Under the pieces are notes generated by a model. The model was not told the DNA's origin and ran no database searches. It worked only from the letters and a program-made list of their open reading frames with translations. Source: Thermoleophilia bacterium (GTDB lineage: Bacteria; Actinomycetota; Thermoleophilia; BMS3ABIN01). Taken from it: a stretch of 64,000 nucleotides of DNA. The first letter of the stretch is position 1; every line of letters begins with the position of its first letter. Shown one piece after another: positions 1 to 8,936 of the stretch. A program made the translations under genes and the position numbers. The stretch lies in contig JAGVMV010000010.1 of NCBI GenBank assembly GCA_020053595.1, positions 44,189 to 108,188 on the forward strand, given 5' to 3'.

Positions 1-531
1 GATCCCTGGAAGGATCCGCTGGGTGTCATCGATGCCTACAAGATCGTCAAGAAAGAGTTCGCCTCGGTGCGGCTGGCGCTGGTCGGTTCCATGGCAACCG
101 ACGACCCCGAGGGCTGGAGCTTTTTTACCAGCACCGTGGAACACGCCGGCGATGACAGCGACGTGCTCATCCTTTCCAACCTCAATAACGTGGGCAACCT
201 GGAGGTCAACGCTTTCCAGTCACGCGCCGACGTCATCATCCAGAAATCCATCCGGGAAGGTTTCGGCCTGACCATCAGTGAGGGCCTGTGGAAGGCCAAG
301 CCGACCATCGGCGGTAACGTGGGCGGCATCCCCCAGCAGATAACCGATGGCGAGTCCGGTTTCCTGGTGGACTCGGTGGAGCAGTGCGCCGAGAAGTGCA
401 TGTGGACACTGGATCATCCCAAGGAAGCCAAGATCATGGGACGCGCCGGCAAGGAACACGTGCGGGCCAACTATCTCACACCCCGGCTGCTCCGGGATTA
501 CCTGAAACTGTTTACCGAACTCAAAGGTTAA
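1..531 (+). CDS. GT4 glycosyltransferase, trehalose synthase (TreT)-type, 3' part only
   Basis: The frame is open from the first base of the window, so this is the last 176 residues of a longer protein (the family is about 400 residues). TreT-type enzymes join NDP-glucose to glucose to make trehalose in the cytoplasm. Visible marks are the start DPWKDPLGVIDAYK, typical of the second Rossmann domain of TreT and trehalose phosphorylase, and the E-x7-E nucleotide-sugar motif in the stretch REGFGLTISEGLWKAKP, about residues 81-97 of the visible part. It ends 24 bases before otsA on the same strand, which supports a trehalose role. Trehalose phosphorylase is an alternative that the missing N-terminus could settle. 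Confidence 0.8.
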   Translation, partial: DPWKDPLGVIDAYKIVKKEFASVRLALVGSMATDDPEGWSFFTSTVEHAGDDSDVLILSNLNNVGNLEVNAFQSRADVIIQKSIREGFGLTISEGLWKAKPTIGGNVGGIPQQITDGESGFLVDSVEQCAEKCMWTLDHPKEAKIMGRAGKEHVRANYLTPRLLRDYLKLFTELKG

Positions 532-555
532 AGACTGGCCCGCTCCGGGCTGCCC

Positions 556-2064
556 ATGGGAGGAACCTTGGAACGATGCCCCTTTGAAAACGAACTGATT
601 CTGGTATCTAACCGCGGGCCGATCTCATATACCCGCGGTGAGGACGGTGAGCTCAAGACCGTGCGCGGCGGCGGCGGCCTGGTAACGGCTCTTTTAGGCG
701 TGGCCGCTTCCTGCGAGATCACCTGGATCGCCAGCGCCATGACCCCGGAGGACGCCGAGATCAGCATCCGCGTCGGCGGCGGCAGCACCAAGGTCACCCA
801 CGACGAGCACCGGCTGGGGCTGCGCTTTGTCGTCTCCGACCCCGAGGTCTACAACAAGTTTTATAATATCATCGCCAACCCGCTCATCTGGTTCATTCAG
901 CACTATCTCTGGGACCTGTCGGTCGTGCCAGACATCAGACACAACGAGTTCGAGGCCTGGGAGAACGGCTACCAGGTGGTCAACCGCGAGTTCGCCGACG
1001 TCGTTTGTGACGAGCTGGATGCGCGTGGGAACGAGCGGCCGGTGGTCATGCTGCACGATTACCACCTCTATACCTGCCCGAGCCTGGTGCGCGAGCGCCA
1101 CCCGGAGGCCTTTCTCCATCAGTTCGTGCACATCCCCTGGCCGCAGTCGGATTCCTGGCGCGTGCTGCCACGTCATATCAGGCAGGCGATCGTGCGGGGT
1201 CTGCTGGCCAACGACATCGTCGCCTTTCATACGCAGCGCTATGTGCGAAACTTCCTGGTCAGCTGTGAGGAGCTGATCGGCGCCGAGGTCGAGGTCGACT
1301 TTGCCCGTTCGGTTGTGATCGTCGCCGGGCGTGAAGTCTGGGTGCGGGCCTACCCGATCTCCATCGACTGCGCCGATTTCGAGCGGCTGGCCGAGAGTGA
1401 ATCAGTACTCGAGGAGGAAAGGTACATCGAGGCGCTGCGCCGGGAGTACCTGGTCCTGCGTGTCGATCGCATGGACCTCTCCAAGAATATCGTCCGCGGC
1501 TTCAAGGCCTTCGACATGTTCCTCGACGATCACCCCGAGTTCAAACAGCGCATCACCTTCCTGGCGCTGCTGCAACCGTCTCGCGGGGACGTCAAGGAAT
1601 ATAACACCTACCGTCAGCAGATCATGCGGGAGGTCGAGGTCATCAACACCAAACACGGCACCACCAACTGGATGCCCATCGACGTGCGCATGCAGGATAA
1701 CTTCATGCGCTCGGTGGCCGCCTACAAGCAGTTCGACGTGTTGATGGTAAACGCCATCTATGATGGCATGAATCTGATCGCCAAGGAGGCAGGGCTGATC
1801 AACCGGCATGACGGCGTGCTGATACTTTCGGAAAACACCGGTGCCCATGAAGAGCTGGGCGAGTACTGTCTCTCGGTCAACCCCTTCGACCTGGAAAGCC
1901 AGTCCGAGGCTATCTACCAGGCTCTGATCATGGAAAAGGATGAGAAAAGCCGCCGGGCGGGTATGATAAGGGACACGGTCAAACACAACGACATCCAGAA
2001 GTGGATCGAGACCCAGTTTGTCGACATTAAGGCGAAAATGACGGAGAAAGCCGAAGCTACCTGA
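556..2064 (+). CDS. otsA: trehalose-6-phosphate synthase (GT20)
   Basis: OtsA transfers glucose from an NDP-glucose to glucose-6-phosphate to give trehalose-6-phosphate. The protein has about 502 residues and consists only of the GT20 domain, with no fused phosphatase. Marks are the N-terminal LVSNRGPISY with the following GGGGLVTAL loop, MLHDYHLYTCP, HIPWPQSDSW, the donor-site segment VDRMDLSKN and NAIYDGMNLIAKEA, where classical enzymes have RDGMNLVAKE. The ATG at 556 is given; an in-frame TTG at 568 has the sequence GGGAGGA just upstream, so the true start may be 12 bases later. It follows a TreT-type gene, so two routes to trehalose are adjacent. No OtsB phosphatase is seen in the window. 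Confidence 0.9.
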   Translation: MGGTLERCPFENELILVSNRGPISYTRGEDGELKTVRGGGGLVTALLGVAASCEITWIASAMTPEDAEISIRVGGGSTKVTHDEHRLGLRFVVSDPEVYNKFYNIIANPLIWFIQHYLWDLSVVPDIRHNEFEAWENGYQVVNREFADVVCDELDARGNERPVVMLHDYHLYTCPSLVRERHPEAFLHQFVHIPWPQSDSWRVLPRHIRQAIVRGLLANDIVAFHTQRYVRNFLVSCEELIGAEVEVDFARSVVIVAGREVWVRAYPISIDCADFERLAESESVLEEERYIEALRREYLVLRVDRMDLSKNIVRGFKAFDMFLDDHPEFKQRITFLALLQPSRGDVKEYNTYRQQIMREVEVINTKHGTTNWMPIDVRMQDNFMRSVAAYKQFDVLMVNAIYDGMNLIAKEAGLINRHDGVLILSENTGAHEELGEYCLSVNPFDLESQSEAIYQALIMEKDEKSRRAGMIRDTVKHNDIQKWIETQFVDIKAKMTEKAEAT

Positions 2065-2121
2065 TCGTGGCGGAACCGCGACCAGGTTAGTGCCAACTGT
2101 CTTGGATTTAAGGGGGATGCA

Positions 2122-2490
2122 ATGATCAGCGAATTGATGGAAAAGGTTTTACTGCTTGGAGTGGGCGCCGCTTCGTTGACCAGGGACAAGATTGATGACC
2201 TGGTCGATGAACTGGTCAAACGGGGCCAGATGACCAGGGAAGAGGGCGAGGTCTTCATCCGCGACGCCAGTGGCCGCGCCAGGGCTGAGAGCGCCAACCT
2301 CAAGGAGATGGCGACGGATACCTACCAGGACACGCTGAGGGCGATGGGCGTCGCCACCCGCGATCACGTGGACGAGCTCGACCGGCGCATTTCGGTGCTC
2401 GAGGCCAAGGTCTATGGCACGCCCCCCAACCTGGAAGAGTCCCAGACCGGTTTCGTGGCAACGCCTACCGAGGAAGAAGCGCCCTCTTAG
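2122..2490 (+). CDS. phasin-like coiled-coil protein
   Basis: A 122-residue protein resembling the PhaF/PhaI-type 'phasin' family found in many bacteria. The N-terminus (MISELMEKVLLLGVGAASLTRDKI) is a short amphipathic or hydrophobic helix. It is followed by the typical segment with LVDELVKRGQMTREEGEVFI and a heptad-rich helix ending in DELDRRISVLEAKV, about residues 90-105; the tail is acidic and probably disordered. AAGGGGG lies 7 bases before the ATG. Members of this family bind polyhydroxyalkanoate granules or act as small scaffolds, but no PHA genes are nearby, so the role here is open. A terminator follows at 2501. Confidence 0.65.
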   Translation: MISELMEKVLLLGVGAASLTRDKIDDLVDELVKRGQMTREEGEVFIRDASGRARAESANLKEMATDTYQDTLRAMGVATRDHVDELDRRISVLEAKVYGTPPNLEESQTGFVATPTEEEAPS

Positions 2491-2500
2491 GGGACGGATG

Positions 2501-2525
2501 GCCGCCTCACGAGCGGCTCTTTTCT
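2501..2525 (+). terminator. Rho-independent terminator after the phasin-like gene
   Basis: GCCGC (2501-2505) pairs with GCGGC (2513-2517) around a 7-base loop and is followed by TCTTTTCT. It lies 11 bases after the stop at 2490 and would end plus-strand transcription before the convergent membrane-protein gene. Confidence 0.55.
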
Positions 2526-2529
2526 ACTT

Positions 2530-3972
2530 TCAGCCAGGGGCTTTTTCAGTCCTGGGCAGCCAAAGCATCATTGGTGGATAAGACTCGCTGGAAAAATCGA
2601 TCATATAATGATCGCCGAGTTCAGGCTGCATGATTTCCAGGCTCGGCTGGCCCTCGCCGAAAACCACCGCCGGCGGTTTCTCCTGGGCAAGGTCCTGTTT
2701 AATACCGTCAAAGAGGCCGACAGCATTTTCGTCGCCGCGTTTGTATTTCTCCTCCCAGAGGAAGGGATCGTAAAAGTCCAGAGTCACCGGCCGCCCGGAC
2801 TCGACAGCGTAGCAGCCGGGAATCAGCACCGGCTGGCATTCAGTGCTGCGATTCTGCACCTCCGCCACGATTACCGCCACGTCGCTGTCGTTGCTGCGGA
2901 AGAAATAATCGTGGCCCTTGTCCGTCAGGTTCGGGACGGCCAGCACCAGCCAGCCGGCGATGAGCACTATGGGAACCAGCTTGCCGCGCTCGGCCAGAGC
3001 GACTATTCCCCAGGCAGCCAGCACCGCCACCGCCGGTTCGGCCAGCAGAAACAGGTTTGTGTCATGGCCCTCAGCGGGCAGAGTCCCGAGTATCGCGACC
3101 CCGGCCAGCAGCCAGCCAACCAAAAGAAAAAGCCGACCTTTGAGCTGCCCCCCGAGTTGTTCCCGTTTGCGCAGGGCGCGCAGAGCGAACCAGGCGCCCG
3201 CCCAGGCCGGTACCATCAGCGGCCAGTCCATCTGCCAGATCCGGTGCAACCCGTCGTAAAGGTTGGCGAAACTGTAACCCTTGCTGGCCTGTGATCCCAG
3301 GATATTATTGAGGTAAGCGCCGCCGGTGACCCACTGCAGGATCAACCCCGCCGCCAGGGATCCGCCCAGCGCCACCACGATATAGATCCAGGCCTGCCGG
3401 CGCCGAAATATCAATACGAAAACGATGCAGACCAGGAGAAACGGCAGAAATGTCAGCTTGGCCAGGGTCCCGAAAACGCCCAGGACGCCGGCGGCGATGA
3501 TACTGAAGCGTGATTTCCCCGTCAGCAGCAGGATGGTCAGTACGGCAATAATCGAGACCAGATAGTCATTGATAAAAGTCTTGGAGAAGAAAAGTCCCAG
3601 TGGCGCGAACAGGGTCAGGGAGCCGGCCAGCATGGCCAGTTTGTCATTGGCGGTGATCCTGAAGGCGAGCCGCCAAACCGCCACGCCCAAGGCCGCCATC
3701 AGCAGCAGGATAAAGACCCGGAAAGGAAACACCCCGGCCCCCAGCTTTGCCAGAGGCATTCCCAGCAGGAAGAGAAGCGGTGGATGCGCCACCAGGAAAT
3801 CGCGATAGGGCATCTGTCCGTCCGCCAGCGCCCTGGAGGTCACCAGATAGGTGCTGTCGGCGGCGTCCAGACAGCTGCGGTCGATGCCAGTCAGGCTCAG
3901 GGCCAGAAAAAGTGCAACGAAAAGAAAAAAGACAACGGGGTAGAGCCAGGGAAGCCTGAAGGGGCTGCCCAT
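2530..3972 (-). CDS. polytopic membrane glycosyltransferase (PMT/ArnT-like, GT39/GT83 type)
   Basis: A 480-residue integral membrane protein with about ten hydrophobic segments. The early periplasmic loop has the family-typical stretch ALADGQMPYRDFLVAHPPLL, about residues 49-68, where an acidic residue and the YxDF...HPP pattern mark dolichol/undecaprenol-phosphate-sugar-dependent transferases. Such enzymes use lipid-linked sugars on the outer face of the membrane to glycosylate proteins or envelope polymers. The acceptor cannot be told. It begins 4 bases after the stop of the upstream minus-strand gene, so the two are probably cotranscribed. A GT2 dolichol-phosphate-mannose-synthase-like gene (37448-38158) could supply a lipid-linked sugar. 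Confidence 0.7.
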   Translation of the reverse strand: MGSPFRLPWLYPVVFFLFVALFLALSLTGIDRSCLDAADSTYLVTSRALADGQMPYRDFLVAHPPLLFLLGMPLAKLGAGVFPFRVFILLLMAALGVAVWRLAFRITANDKLAMLAGSLTLFAPLGLFFSKTFINDYLVSIIAVLTILLLTGKSRFSIIAAGVLGVFGTLAKLTFLPFLLVCIVFVLIFRRRQAWIYIVVALGGSLAAGLILQWVTGGAYLNNILGSQASKGYSFANLYDGLHRIWQMDWPLMVPAWAGAWFALRALRKREQLGGQLKGRLFLLVGWLLAGVAILGTLPAEGHDTNLFLLAEPAVAVLAAWGIVALAERGKLVPIVLIAGWLVLAVPNLTDKGHDYFFRSNDSDVAVIVAEVQNRSTECQPVLIPGCYAVESGRPVTLDFYDPFLWEEKYKRGDENAVGLFDGIKQDLAQEKPPAVVFGEGQPSLEIMQPELGDHYMIDFSSESYPPMMLWLPRTEKAPG

Positions 3973-3976
3973 CAGC

Positions 3977-4630
3977 CTAGGGGCAAAGCGGAATCCGGCC
4001 GGAACTCATTTCCCGTGACTGACACGTGGCGGCCGGCGCCGGGCTCGGGGATGTGCGTTTGATCCGTTCCAGGAGGCGGCGGCGGGTTTTTTGGCGCCGG
4101 GCTTTCGCTGGCTCCATGCCGCCAAGCTCCAGACGCATCAGCTGCAGGCCCCTCGAGCTGCGGACGGGAAAGAAACCGCAGCCACGTAAAAATTCCTGGT
4201 CGAACAGGCGGCAATCCTCCTCGGGTGTTTCGTCCTGGTAGCAGAATGCCTCCACGGTTGGTATTTCACGTTCTTTTAGCTCGGCGAGCACTGCGGTGAG
4301 AAGACTTTTGCGAATCGGTTCATTGATGCTGCCGGAAACAATGCTGCAGGTTAGCAGCACGGCGTCGATGCTGGTCGGCCCACAGGCGAAGTCACCCGAG
4401 CGGGAAAAAAGGCCGGCGGGCCCGTACTGGATCATGCCAAGCAGTTCGTCGTCGCCGATCGCCAGCTTCCCCCAGCCGCCGAATGATTCAAGTGCGGCTT
4501 CCTCCCATGAATCAGCCTGCACCGACGAGGCCCATCCCCCATCCTTGCCCTGCCACCAACCGCAGGATTGGCAATCCTCCGGGAGCAGCATGGCACTGGC
4601 CTTGTCCAGATCTTGCAACTGAAAAATCAT
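3977..4630 (-). CDS. probable GNAT-like N-acetyltransferase
   Basis: A 217-residue soluble protein. Near the N-terminus is ED-C-x2-C-G-WWQ (about residues 18-26). This recalls a group of actinobacterial GNAT proteins that begin with a Cys-rich patch before the acetyltransferase fold. The middle (LGMIQYGP, then an internal strand with LLTCSIVSGS) fits the GNAT beta-strand layout, and a C-terminal CGFFPVRSSRGLQLMRLEL strand matches the usual end of the fold. The last 40 residues are Arg/Lys-rich and probably disordered. The substrate is unknown. It is followed after 4 bases by the membrane glycosyltransferase. The assignment is tentative because no clear Q/RxxGxG/A loop is visible. Confidence 0.5.
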   Translation of the reverse strand: MIFQLQDLDKASAMLLPEDCQSCGWWQGKDGGWASSVQADSWEEAALESFGGWGKLAIGDDELLGMIQYGPAGLFSRSGDFACGPTSIDAVLLTCSIVSGSINEPIRKSLLTAVLAELKEREIPTVEAFCYQDETPEEDCRLFDQEFLRGCGFFPVRSSRGLQLMRLELGGMEPAKARRQKTRRRLLERIKRTSPSPAPAATCQSREMSSGRIPLCP

Positions 4631-4823
4631 TCATCCACCCGTTTGTATGTCCGTTTCTTCAGTAAATGTTTCTCTGACGGGATAAAACATCATTCCCAAT
4701 ACCTCAAATATTATAACCCAAGGCGCCAATCTGTTGGAGAGGCGATTTTTCTGGCCGGTGCGCCATCGATTTTTCTGGCAGGTAGTGAAGACGAACGCTT
4801 CGCACAAAGGTACGGAGGTAATT

Positions 4824-5801
4824 TTAACCGGAAATCAGCTCCAGCAGGGTAATCTCCGGCCGGCTCAGCAGCCGGAAAGGCAGCAGTGTAGTTCCCACGC
4901 CAGGCGAAACGTGCATCGTGAGATCCTTGAGATGATAGACACCGGCGCCGAAATCGGAGCCCGAGGTCGAAAGCAGAATCTTGCCTTTTGTGGGATGGGG
5001 AAGACATATCTGGCCGCCATGGGTGTGACCGGCGAGCACCAGGTTGTAAGCGCCGTCCGGAATCCACTCAACCGCATCGGGGCTGTGAGACAGGAGCAGG
5101 CGTAGTCCATTACTCCGGTCTACCTGCCTGGCAGTGCCCTCGAAATCGGCGTAACCGTACTGGAAGTCATCCATGCCGCAGACCTGGACACCGCCACGGC
5201 GGGTCATCAGGGTGGCACACTCGTTCTCCAACAGACGAATGCCTGCCTGGGAGAGCAGCTCGCGATTGAGGGTGACGGTCTCGGAGGGATCGCAGGTGGG
5301 GATCTCCTTCCGTCCCCGCCGGTTGTGCCCGGTGATCCGTCTGGCGAGATCCTGGAGCACGGTCTTGCGCAAACCGTGGTCATGGTTGCCGAGCACCGCA
5401 AACTTTCCGTAACGCCCATTGATCTCCGCCAGCAGTGGCAGAAACGGCCGCAGGTCCTTTTTTTTGTCGGTCATGTCGCCGGTAAAGAGGACGATATCGG
5501 CATCGGCTTTGCGCGAAGCTCTTGCCAGCTTGGCAATGGCTCGTCTGGCCGGTCCGGCAGCGCCCGCGTGCAGGTCGCTGATATGCAGCAACCTGAGGCC
5601 CTCGAGTTCCCTGGGAAGCCCCGGCAGTTCGATCCGCCGCCGCCTCAAGCGCAGCCACTGGGCTTCGAAAAGCATATAGCCGGCGCCAGCCAGCGCGGCT
5701 GTAAATGCGACGAGCAGGGCCCTGGGCAGCAGCCAGCGGGTGGGAATTGATGAATGGGGGGTGTGCGGTTTCATGCGAATGCGGCAGGCCGCACCGGTCA
5801 T
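4824..5801 (-). CDS. membrane-anchored metallophosphoesterase (YkuE/YaeI type)
   Basis: A 325-residue calcineurin-like phosphoesterase with an N-terminal transmembrane anchor (PRALLVAFTAALAGAGYMLF). All metal-binding motifs are present in order: LLHISDLHAG, FTGDMTDKK, VLGNHDHG and LAGHTHGGQ. The C-terminal half has GTTLLPFRLLSRPEITLLEL, typical of the YkuE/YaeI branch, whose members act on phosphodiesters in envelope lipids such as UDP-diacylglucosamine-like substrates. The real substrate is not known. A second in-frame ATG lies at 5774; neither start has a convincing ribosome-binding site. It lies 18 bases downstream of the YtxH gene on the same strand. Confidence 0.8.
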   Translation of the reverse strand: MTGAACRIRMKPHTPHSSIPTRWLLPRALLVAFTAALAGAGYMLFEAQWLRLRRRRIELPGLPRELEGLRLLHISDLHAGAAGPARRAIAKLARASRKADADIVLFTGDMTDKKKDLRPFLPLLAEINGRYGKFAVLGNHDHGLRKTVLQDLARRITGHNRRGRKEIPTCDPSETVTLNRELLSQAGIRLLENECATLMTRRGGVQVCGMDDFQYGYADFEGTARQVDRSNGLRLLLSHSPDAVEWIPDGAYNLVLAGHTHGGQICLPHPTKGKILLSTSGSDFGAGVYHLKDLTMHVSPGVGTTLLPFRLLSRPEITLLELISG

Positions 5802-5819
5802 CGGCTCAGAATAGCGAGC

Positions 5820-6080
5820 CTAACCTTCCTGCTGCGCTTCTATCTCGGCCTTTAACCGTTCGCGCGTTTCCTCGATCTTGGCCTTGAGATCTTCCGCGGA
5901 CTCGGGTTCTTCCGCCACGGGGATCCCGGTCTCGGTGCCTGGCTCGGCCAGGATATCGAGCTGACCGCCGAAAAGCTCCTGCCGGGTCTCCTGTCCGGAT
6001 TTGGGCGCCAGCATCAAACCGGCCGCGGCCCCCAGGCCCACTCCGAGCATAAATGTCCGGCATCGCTTGCAAATGCCCAT
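5820..6080 (-). CDS. small YtxH-domain protein
   Basis: An 86-residue protein with a glycine-rich hydrophobic helix near the N-terminus (MLGVGLGAAAGLMLAPKSGQETRQEL), which is the YtxH signature. The frame is open further upstream, but the start at 6080 is chosen because AGGAGG lies 7 bases before this ATG. The C-terminus ends in a charged helix (KAKIEETRERLKAEIEAQ) that closely resembles two segments of the larger YtxH protein at 13350-14273. YtxH proteins are small membrane-associated stress proteins of unknown activity. It is probably cotranscribed with the phosphoesterase downstream. Confidence 0.75.
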   Translation of the reverse strand: MGICKRCRTFMLGVGLGAAAGLMLAPKSGQETRQELFGGQLDILAEPGTETGIPVAEEPESAEDLKAKIEETRERLKAEIEAQQEG

Positions 6081-6303
6081 CAGAAACCTCCTCGACTTTG
6101 AAAACAGGGACATAACGCCGCAACAGCGTGTCAAGTCTGCACCACATTCTATTGGCTTGCCGCCGCAGCCGCAAGGAAGCGCGCCGCAGGACGGGTATTT
6201 TACTACCGGGCCTCGGGGCAATAGTATAATGGGTGTGTTCAATGTCTGATTCACAGGTTTACTGTGTGTAACCTCCCGTGTCAAGAGAAGGAGAGTCGAC
6301 AAT

Positions 6304-6510
6304 ATGGCAGAACAAAAGATAACCGGCGACATGGTCATAAATGAGGTAATCAGCCTCTACCCCTGGACGTTGCCGGTTTTTCATCGTCTGGATGTGGACT
6401 CGTGCTGCGGCGGGGCGCGCACAATCGAGGCGATGGCGCACGAACACGGGCTCGATCTCGATGATGTCCTGGCTGAACTACAGACAGCGGCGGATGCCAG
6501 CCAGAGCTGA
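6304..6510 (+). CDS. stand-alone ScdA N-terminal (DUF542) domain protein
   Basis: A 68-residue protein consisting of little more than the DUF542 domain that forms the N-terminus of the RIC/ScdA/YtfE iron-sulfur cluster repair proteins. The defining motif is LDVDSCCGGARTIEAMA (about residues 29-45), with the paired cysteines. AAGGAGAG lies 8 bases before the ATG. Full-length ScdA adds a hemerythrin-like di-iron domain, absent here. A lone domain is also found fused to, or beside, other redox proteins in anaerobes. The likely role is in redox or metal handling, but no activity can be assigned from sequence. Confidence 0.8.
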   Translation: MAEQKITGDMVINEVISLYPWTLPVFHRLDVDSCCGGARTIEAMAHEHGLDLDDVLAELQTAADASQS

Positions 6511-6644
6511 AAACCGGTTGTGCCAGCGGGTGAGTCCGGTAAACGAAAGCGGTGGGATCGCCCGCCTCGGCATGCAAGACAGCAAGCCATTGTTAATCAG
6601 ATAACCAATGGCCAGCCAAAGGGTTGGCGGAAGGAGGCGCTGTA

Positions 6645-7196
6645 ATGGCCTGGATCATCATTATCGCGGTAGTCGTCTTATTGGTGGGCGGTATCGTCGT
6701 CCTCTACAACAGCCTGGTCAGGCAACGCAACAAGGTGGACAACTCCTGGAAGCAGATCGACGTCCAGCTCAAGCGCCGCCATGACCTGATCCCAAACCTG
6801 GTCGAGGTGGTAAAGGACTACATGTCCTACGAGAAGGAAGTGCTGGAGAACGTGACCAAGGCGCGCTCCCAGGCCATGCAGGCGTCGGGACCGGCTGAAG
6901 CCGGCAAGGCGGAGAACATGCTCACCGGGGCGCTCAAGTCGCTTTTTGCCGTGGCGGAGAACTATCCGGATCTCAAAGCCAACCAGAACGTCTCCCAACT
7001 GCAGGAAGAGCTGACTTCAACCGAGAACAAGATCGCCTTCGCGCGTCAGCTCTACAACGATGTGGTCATGTATTTCAACAACAAGGTTCAGACCTTCCCC
7101 TCGAACATCATTGCCGGCGCCTTCGGCTTCAAGGCCCGTGAATACTTCGAGGTTCCCGAAGAGGAGAAAGACGTAGTGGCGGTCGACCTGCGCTAG
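6645..7196 (+). CDS. lemA: LemA family membrane protein
   Basis: A 183-residue protein with one N-terminal membrane helix ([22 protein letters not shown]) followed by the family hallmark [29 protein letters not shown] and later [19 protein letters not shown]. These mark LemA with a four-helix cytoplasmic or periplasmic bundle. AAGGAGG lies 7 bases before the ATG at 6645, so an in-frame TTG at 6624 is not used. The gene sits 33 bases before htpX; this pair is conserved in many bacteria, suggesting LemA works with the HtpX protease in membrane-protein quality control. The biochemical role of LemA is not settled. Confidence 0.93.
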   Translation: MAWIIIIAVVVLLVGGIVVLYNSLVRQRNKVDNSWKQIDVQLKRRHDLIPNLVEVVKDYMSYEKEVLENVTKARSQAMQASGPAEAGKAENMLTGALKSLFAVAENYPDLKANQNVSQLQEELTSTENKIAFARQLYNDVVMYFNNKVQTFPSNIIAGAFGFKAREYFEVPEEEKDVVAVDLR

Positions 7197-7229
7197 CGCA
7201 GGTTTCACGGAGCCCATCAGCAGACCTTC

Positions 7230-8153
7230 ATGTACGAGCAGATATCAAAAAACAAACGGCTTTCCTATGTGCTGATCGTGGTGATGACCGCGTTCCTGAT
7301 TGTCTTCGGGTTCGCTATCGGCTACGCGGCCACCGGCATCGGCTGGTTCGGGGTGGTTATCGCCGTGGTAATCGCGGTCACCATGACTTTGACGAGTTAT
7401 TATAAAGGTGACAAGATCGCCCTGGCCACCAGCCGCGCGCGCCAGGTAACCCACGACGAGGCCCCGCAGCTCTTCAATGTGGTCGAGGAGATGGCGATCG
7501 CCTCGGGCAATCCCGTTCCGGCGGTTTACATTATCGATGACTCGGCGCCCAACGCCTTTGCTACCGGGCGCAATCCGGAGAAGTCCTCCATCGCGGTCAC
7601 CCAGGGTCTGCTTGACATGATGAACCGCGATGAGCTTCAGGGCGTCATCGCTCACGAGATGTCCCATGTGCGCAACTATGACATCCTTTTCGCCACGCTG
7701 GTGGGAGTCATGGTTGGAGCGATTGCCCTGATGGCCGACTTCTTCCTGCGCTGGAGCTTCTTCGGCGGCAGCCGCCGCAGCAGCAACAACAACGGGATGC
7801 TTGGCGTTATCATGCTGGTCGTGGCCCTGGTTCTGGCCATCCTCGCTCCCATCGCCGCCCGCATGGTCCAGCTGGCCATCTCTCGCAAGCGCGAATATCT
7901 GGCCGACGCCTCAGCGGTCGAACTTACCCGGAATCCCGACGGTCTGGCCAATGCCCTGCAGAAAATCGACAGCGATCCGGAGGTGCTCGAGGTTGCCAAC
8001 CGCGCCACGGCCCATCTCTACATTGCCCAACCGATCAAGAAGTTCGAAAAGAAGTCCCGGGGGCTGTTCGACACCCATCCGCCGATCCAGGAACGGATAG
8101 CAATCCTCCGCGCCATGGCGAGCGGTTCAGCAGGCGCGGCCGAACAGGCTTAA
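7230..8153 (+). CDS. htpX: M48 family membrane zinc metalloprotease HtpX
   Basis: A 307-residue protease that degrades misfolded membrane proteins. It has two N-terminal membrane helices (residues about 13-55), the zinc-binding motif VIAHEMSHVRNYD (HExxH, about residues 134-146), two more membrane helices around residues 155-215, and the third zinc ligand in the stretch RKREYLADASAVELT. The length and order fit HtpX. It follows lemA in the same operon-like pair. No stress-type promoter was identified. Confidence 0.95.
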   Translation: MYEQISKNKRLSYVLIVVMTAFLIVFGFAIGYAATGIGWFGVVIAVVIAVTMTLTSYYKGDKIALATSRARQVTHDEAPQLFNVVEEMAIASGNPVPAVYIIDDSAPNAFATGRNPEKSSIAVTQGLLDMMNRDELQGVIAHEMSHVRNYDILFATLVGVMVGAIALMADFFLRWSFFGGSRRSSNNNGMLGVIMLVVALVLAILAPIAARMVQLAISRKREYLADASAVELTRNPDGLANALQKIDSDPEVLEVANRATAHLYIAQPIKKFEKKSRGLFDTHPPIQERIAILRAMASGSAGAAEQA

Positions 8154-8258
8154 TCGTTTCACCCCCTTGCCTTTTTCGCGCCCGCCGGATAATATTGCCG
8201 TCCCCCTCACGTTTCTCCTCATGTAGCATTGCGCAACTCTCTCGCTCCGCGTTGACCT

Positions 8259-8936
8259 ATGACCGATATGAGCTATTGTTACGACCGGATTGATGAGACG
8301 GGGCTGACCGCGCGCGAGGCGGCGACCGCCCCTGCCCAGGCACTATTCGACCACGAACTGGTGGGACTGGTGCTCGACCAGGAGCCGGACTCCGGACTGG
8401 TGCGGGTCTGCGATCACATCTTTGAACTCTTCGCCGGCAGGGCGCTTTCGCCGGTGACTCCCGAAGAGATCAGCGCCGGTTGTGATCTGTCCGCCCCGGA
8501 AGCGGAAAGGTTGGCGGCGTCCATCGAACTCGCGCGCCGTCTGCTCTGGCCGGACGACGGCCCCGGCCCCGTCCGCTCACCGCGTGACGCCTGCCGGGCG
8601 GCTGCCAGTATCCGCTCGGCCGCCAGGGAGCACTTCCTGGCCCTCTATCTGAACGCCCGTAATGTCATAATCCATGAGGAGACTGTTTCCATCGGCAGCC
8701 TTAACGCCAGCATCGTCCATCCGCGTGAAGTTTTTCGCCCAGCCATTACCCGTTCCGCGGCTGCGGTCATCCTGGTCCACAATCATCCCTCCGGGGACGT
8801 GACACCCAGCCAGGAAGATCTCAACCTGACGGCGCGTCTGGTCGAGGCGGGGCGGCTGCTGGGAATAGAGGTGCTGGACCACCTGATCATCGCGGAGAAC
8901 CGTTATCTCAGCTTCCGCAGCGAGTCCTATATCTAG
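8259..8936 (+). CDS. radC: RadC/JAB-domain protein
   Basis: A 225-residue protein with an N-terminal helix-hairpin-helix-like region and a C-terminal JAB/MPN metal-binding domain. The zinc motif is VHNHPSGDVTPSQEDLNLT, about residues 174-192 (H-x-H-P-S-G-x8-D). The N-terminal region fits the UPF0758/RadC layout, though the usual REKL-type segment is not obvious. The biochemical function of RadC is unsettled; it was named for a repair phenotype that was later reassigned. The start could be 8259 or the in-frame ATG at 8268. It occupies the position next to rpmH where many bacteria have dnaA. Confidence 0.88.
   Translation: MTDMSYCYDRIDETGLTAREAATAPAQALFDHELVGLVLDQEPDSGLVRVCDHIFELFAGRALSPVTPEEISAGCDLSAPEAERLAASIELARRLLWPDDGPGPVRSPRDACRAAASIRSAAREHFLALYLNARNVIIHEETVSIGSLNASIVHPREVFRPAITRSAAAVILVHNHPSGDVTPSQEDLNLTARLVEAGRLLGIEVLDHLIIAENRYLSFRSESYI

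Noticed and set aside
2608..3294. A 228-residue plus-strand frame opposite the membrane glycosyltransferase
   Set aside because: It is a by-product of high-GC coding on the other strand, with no start site or domain.
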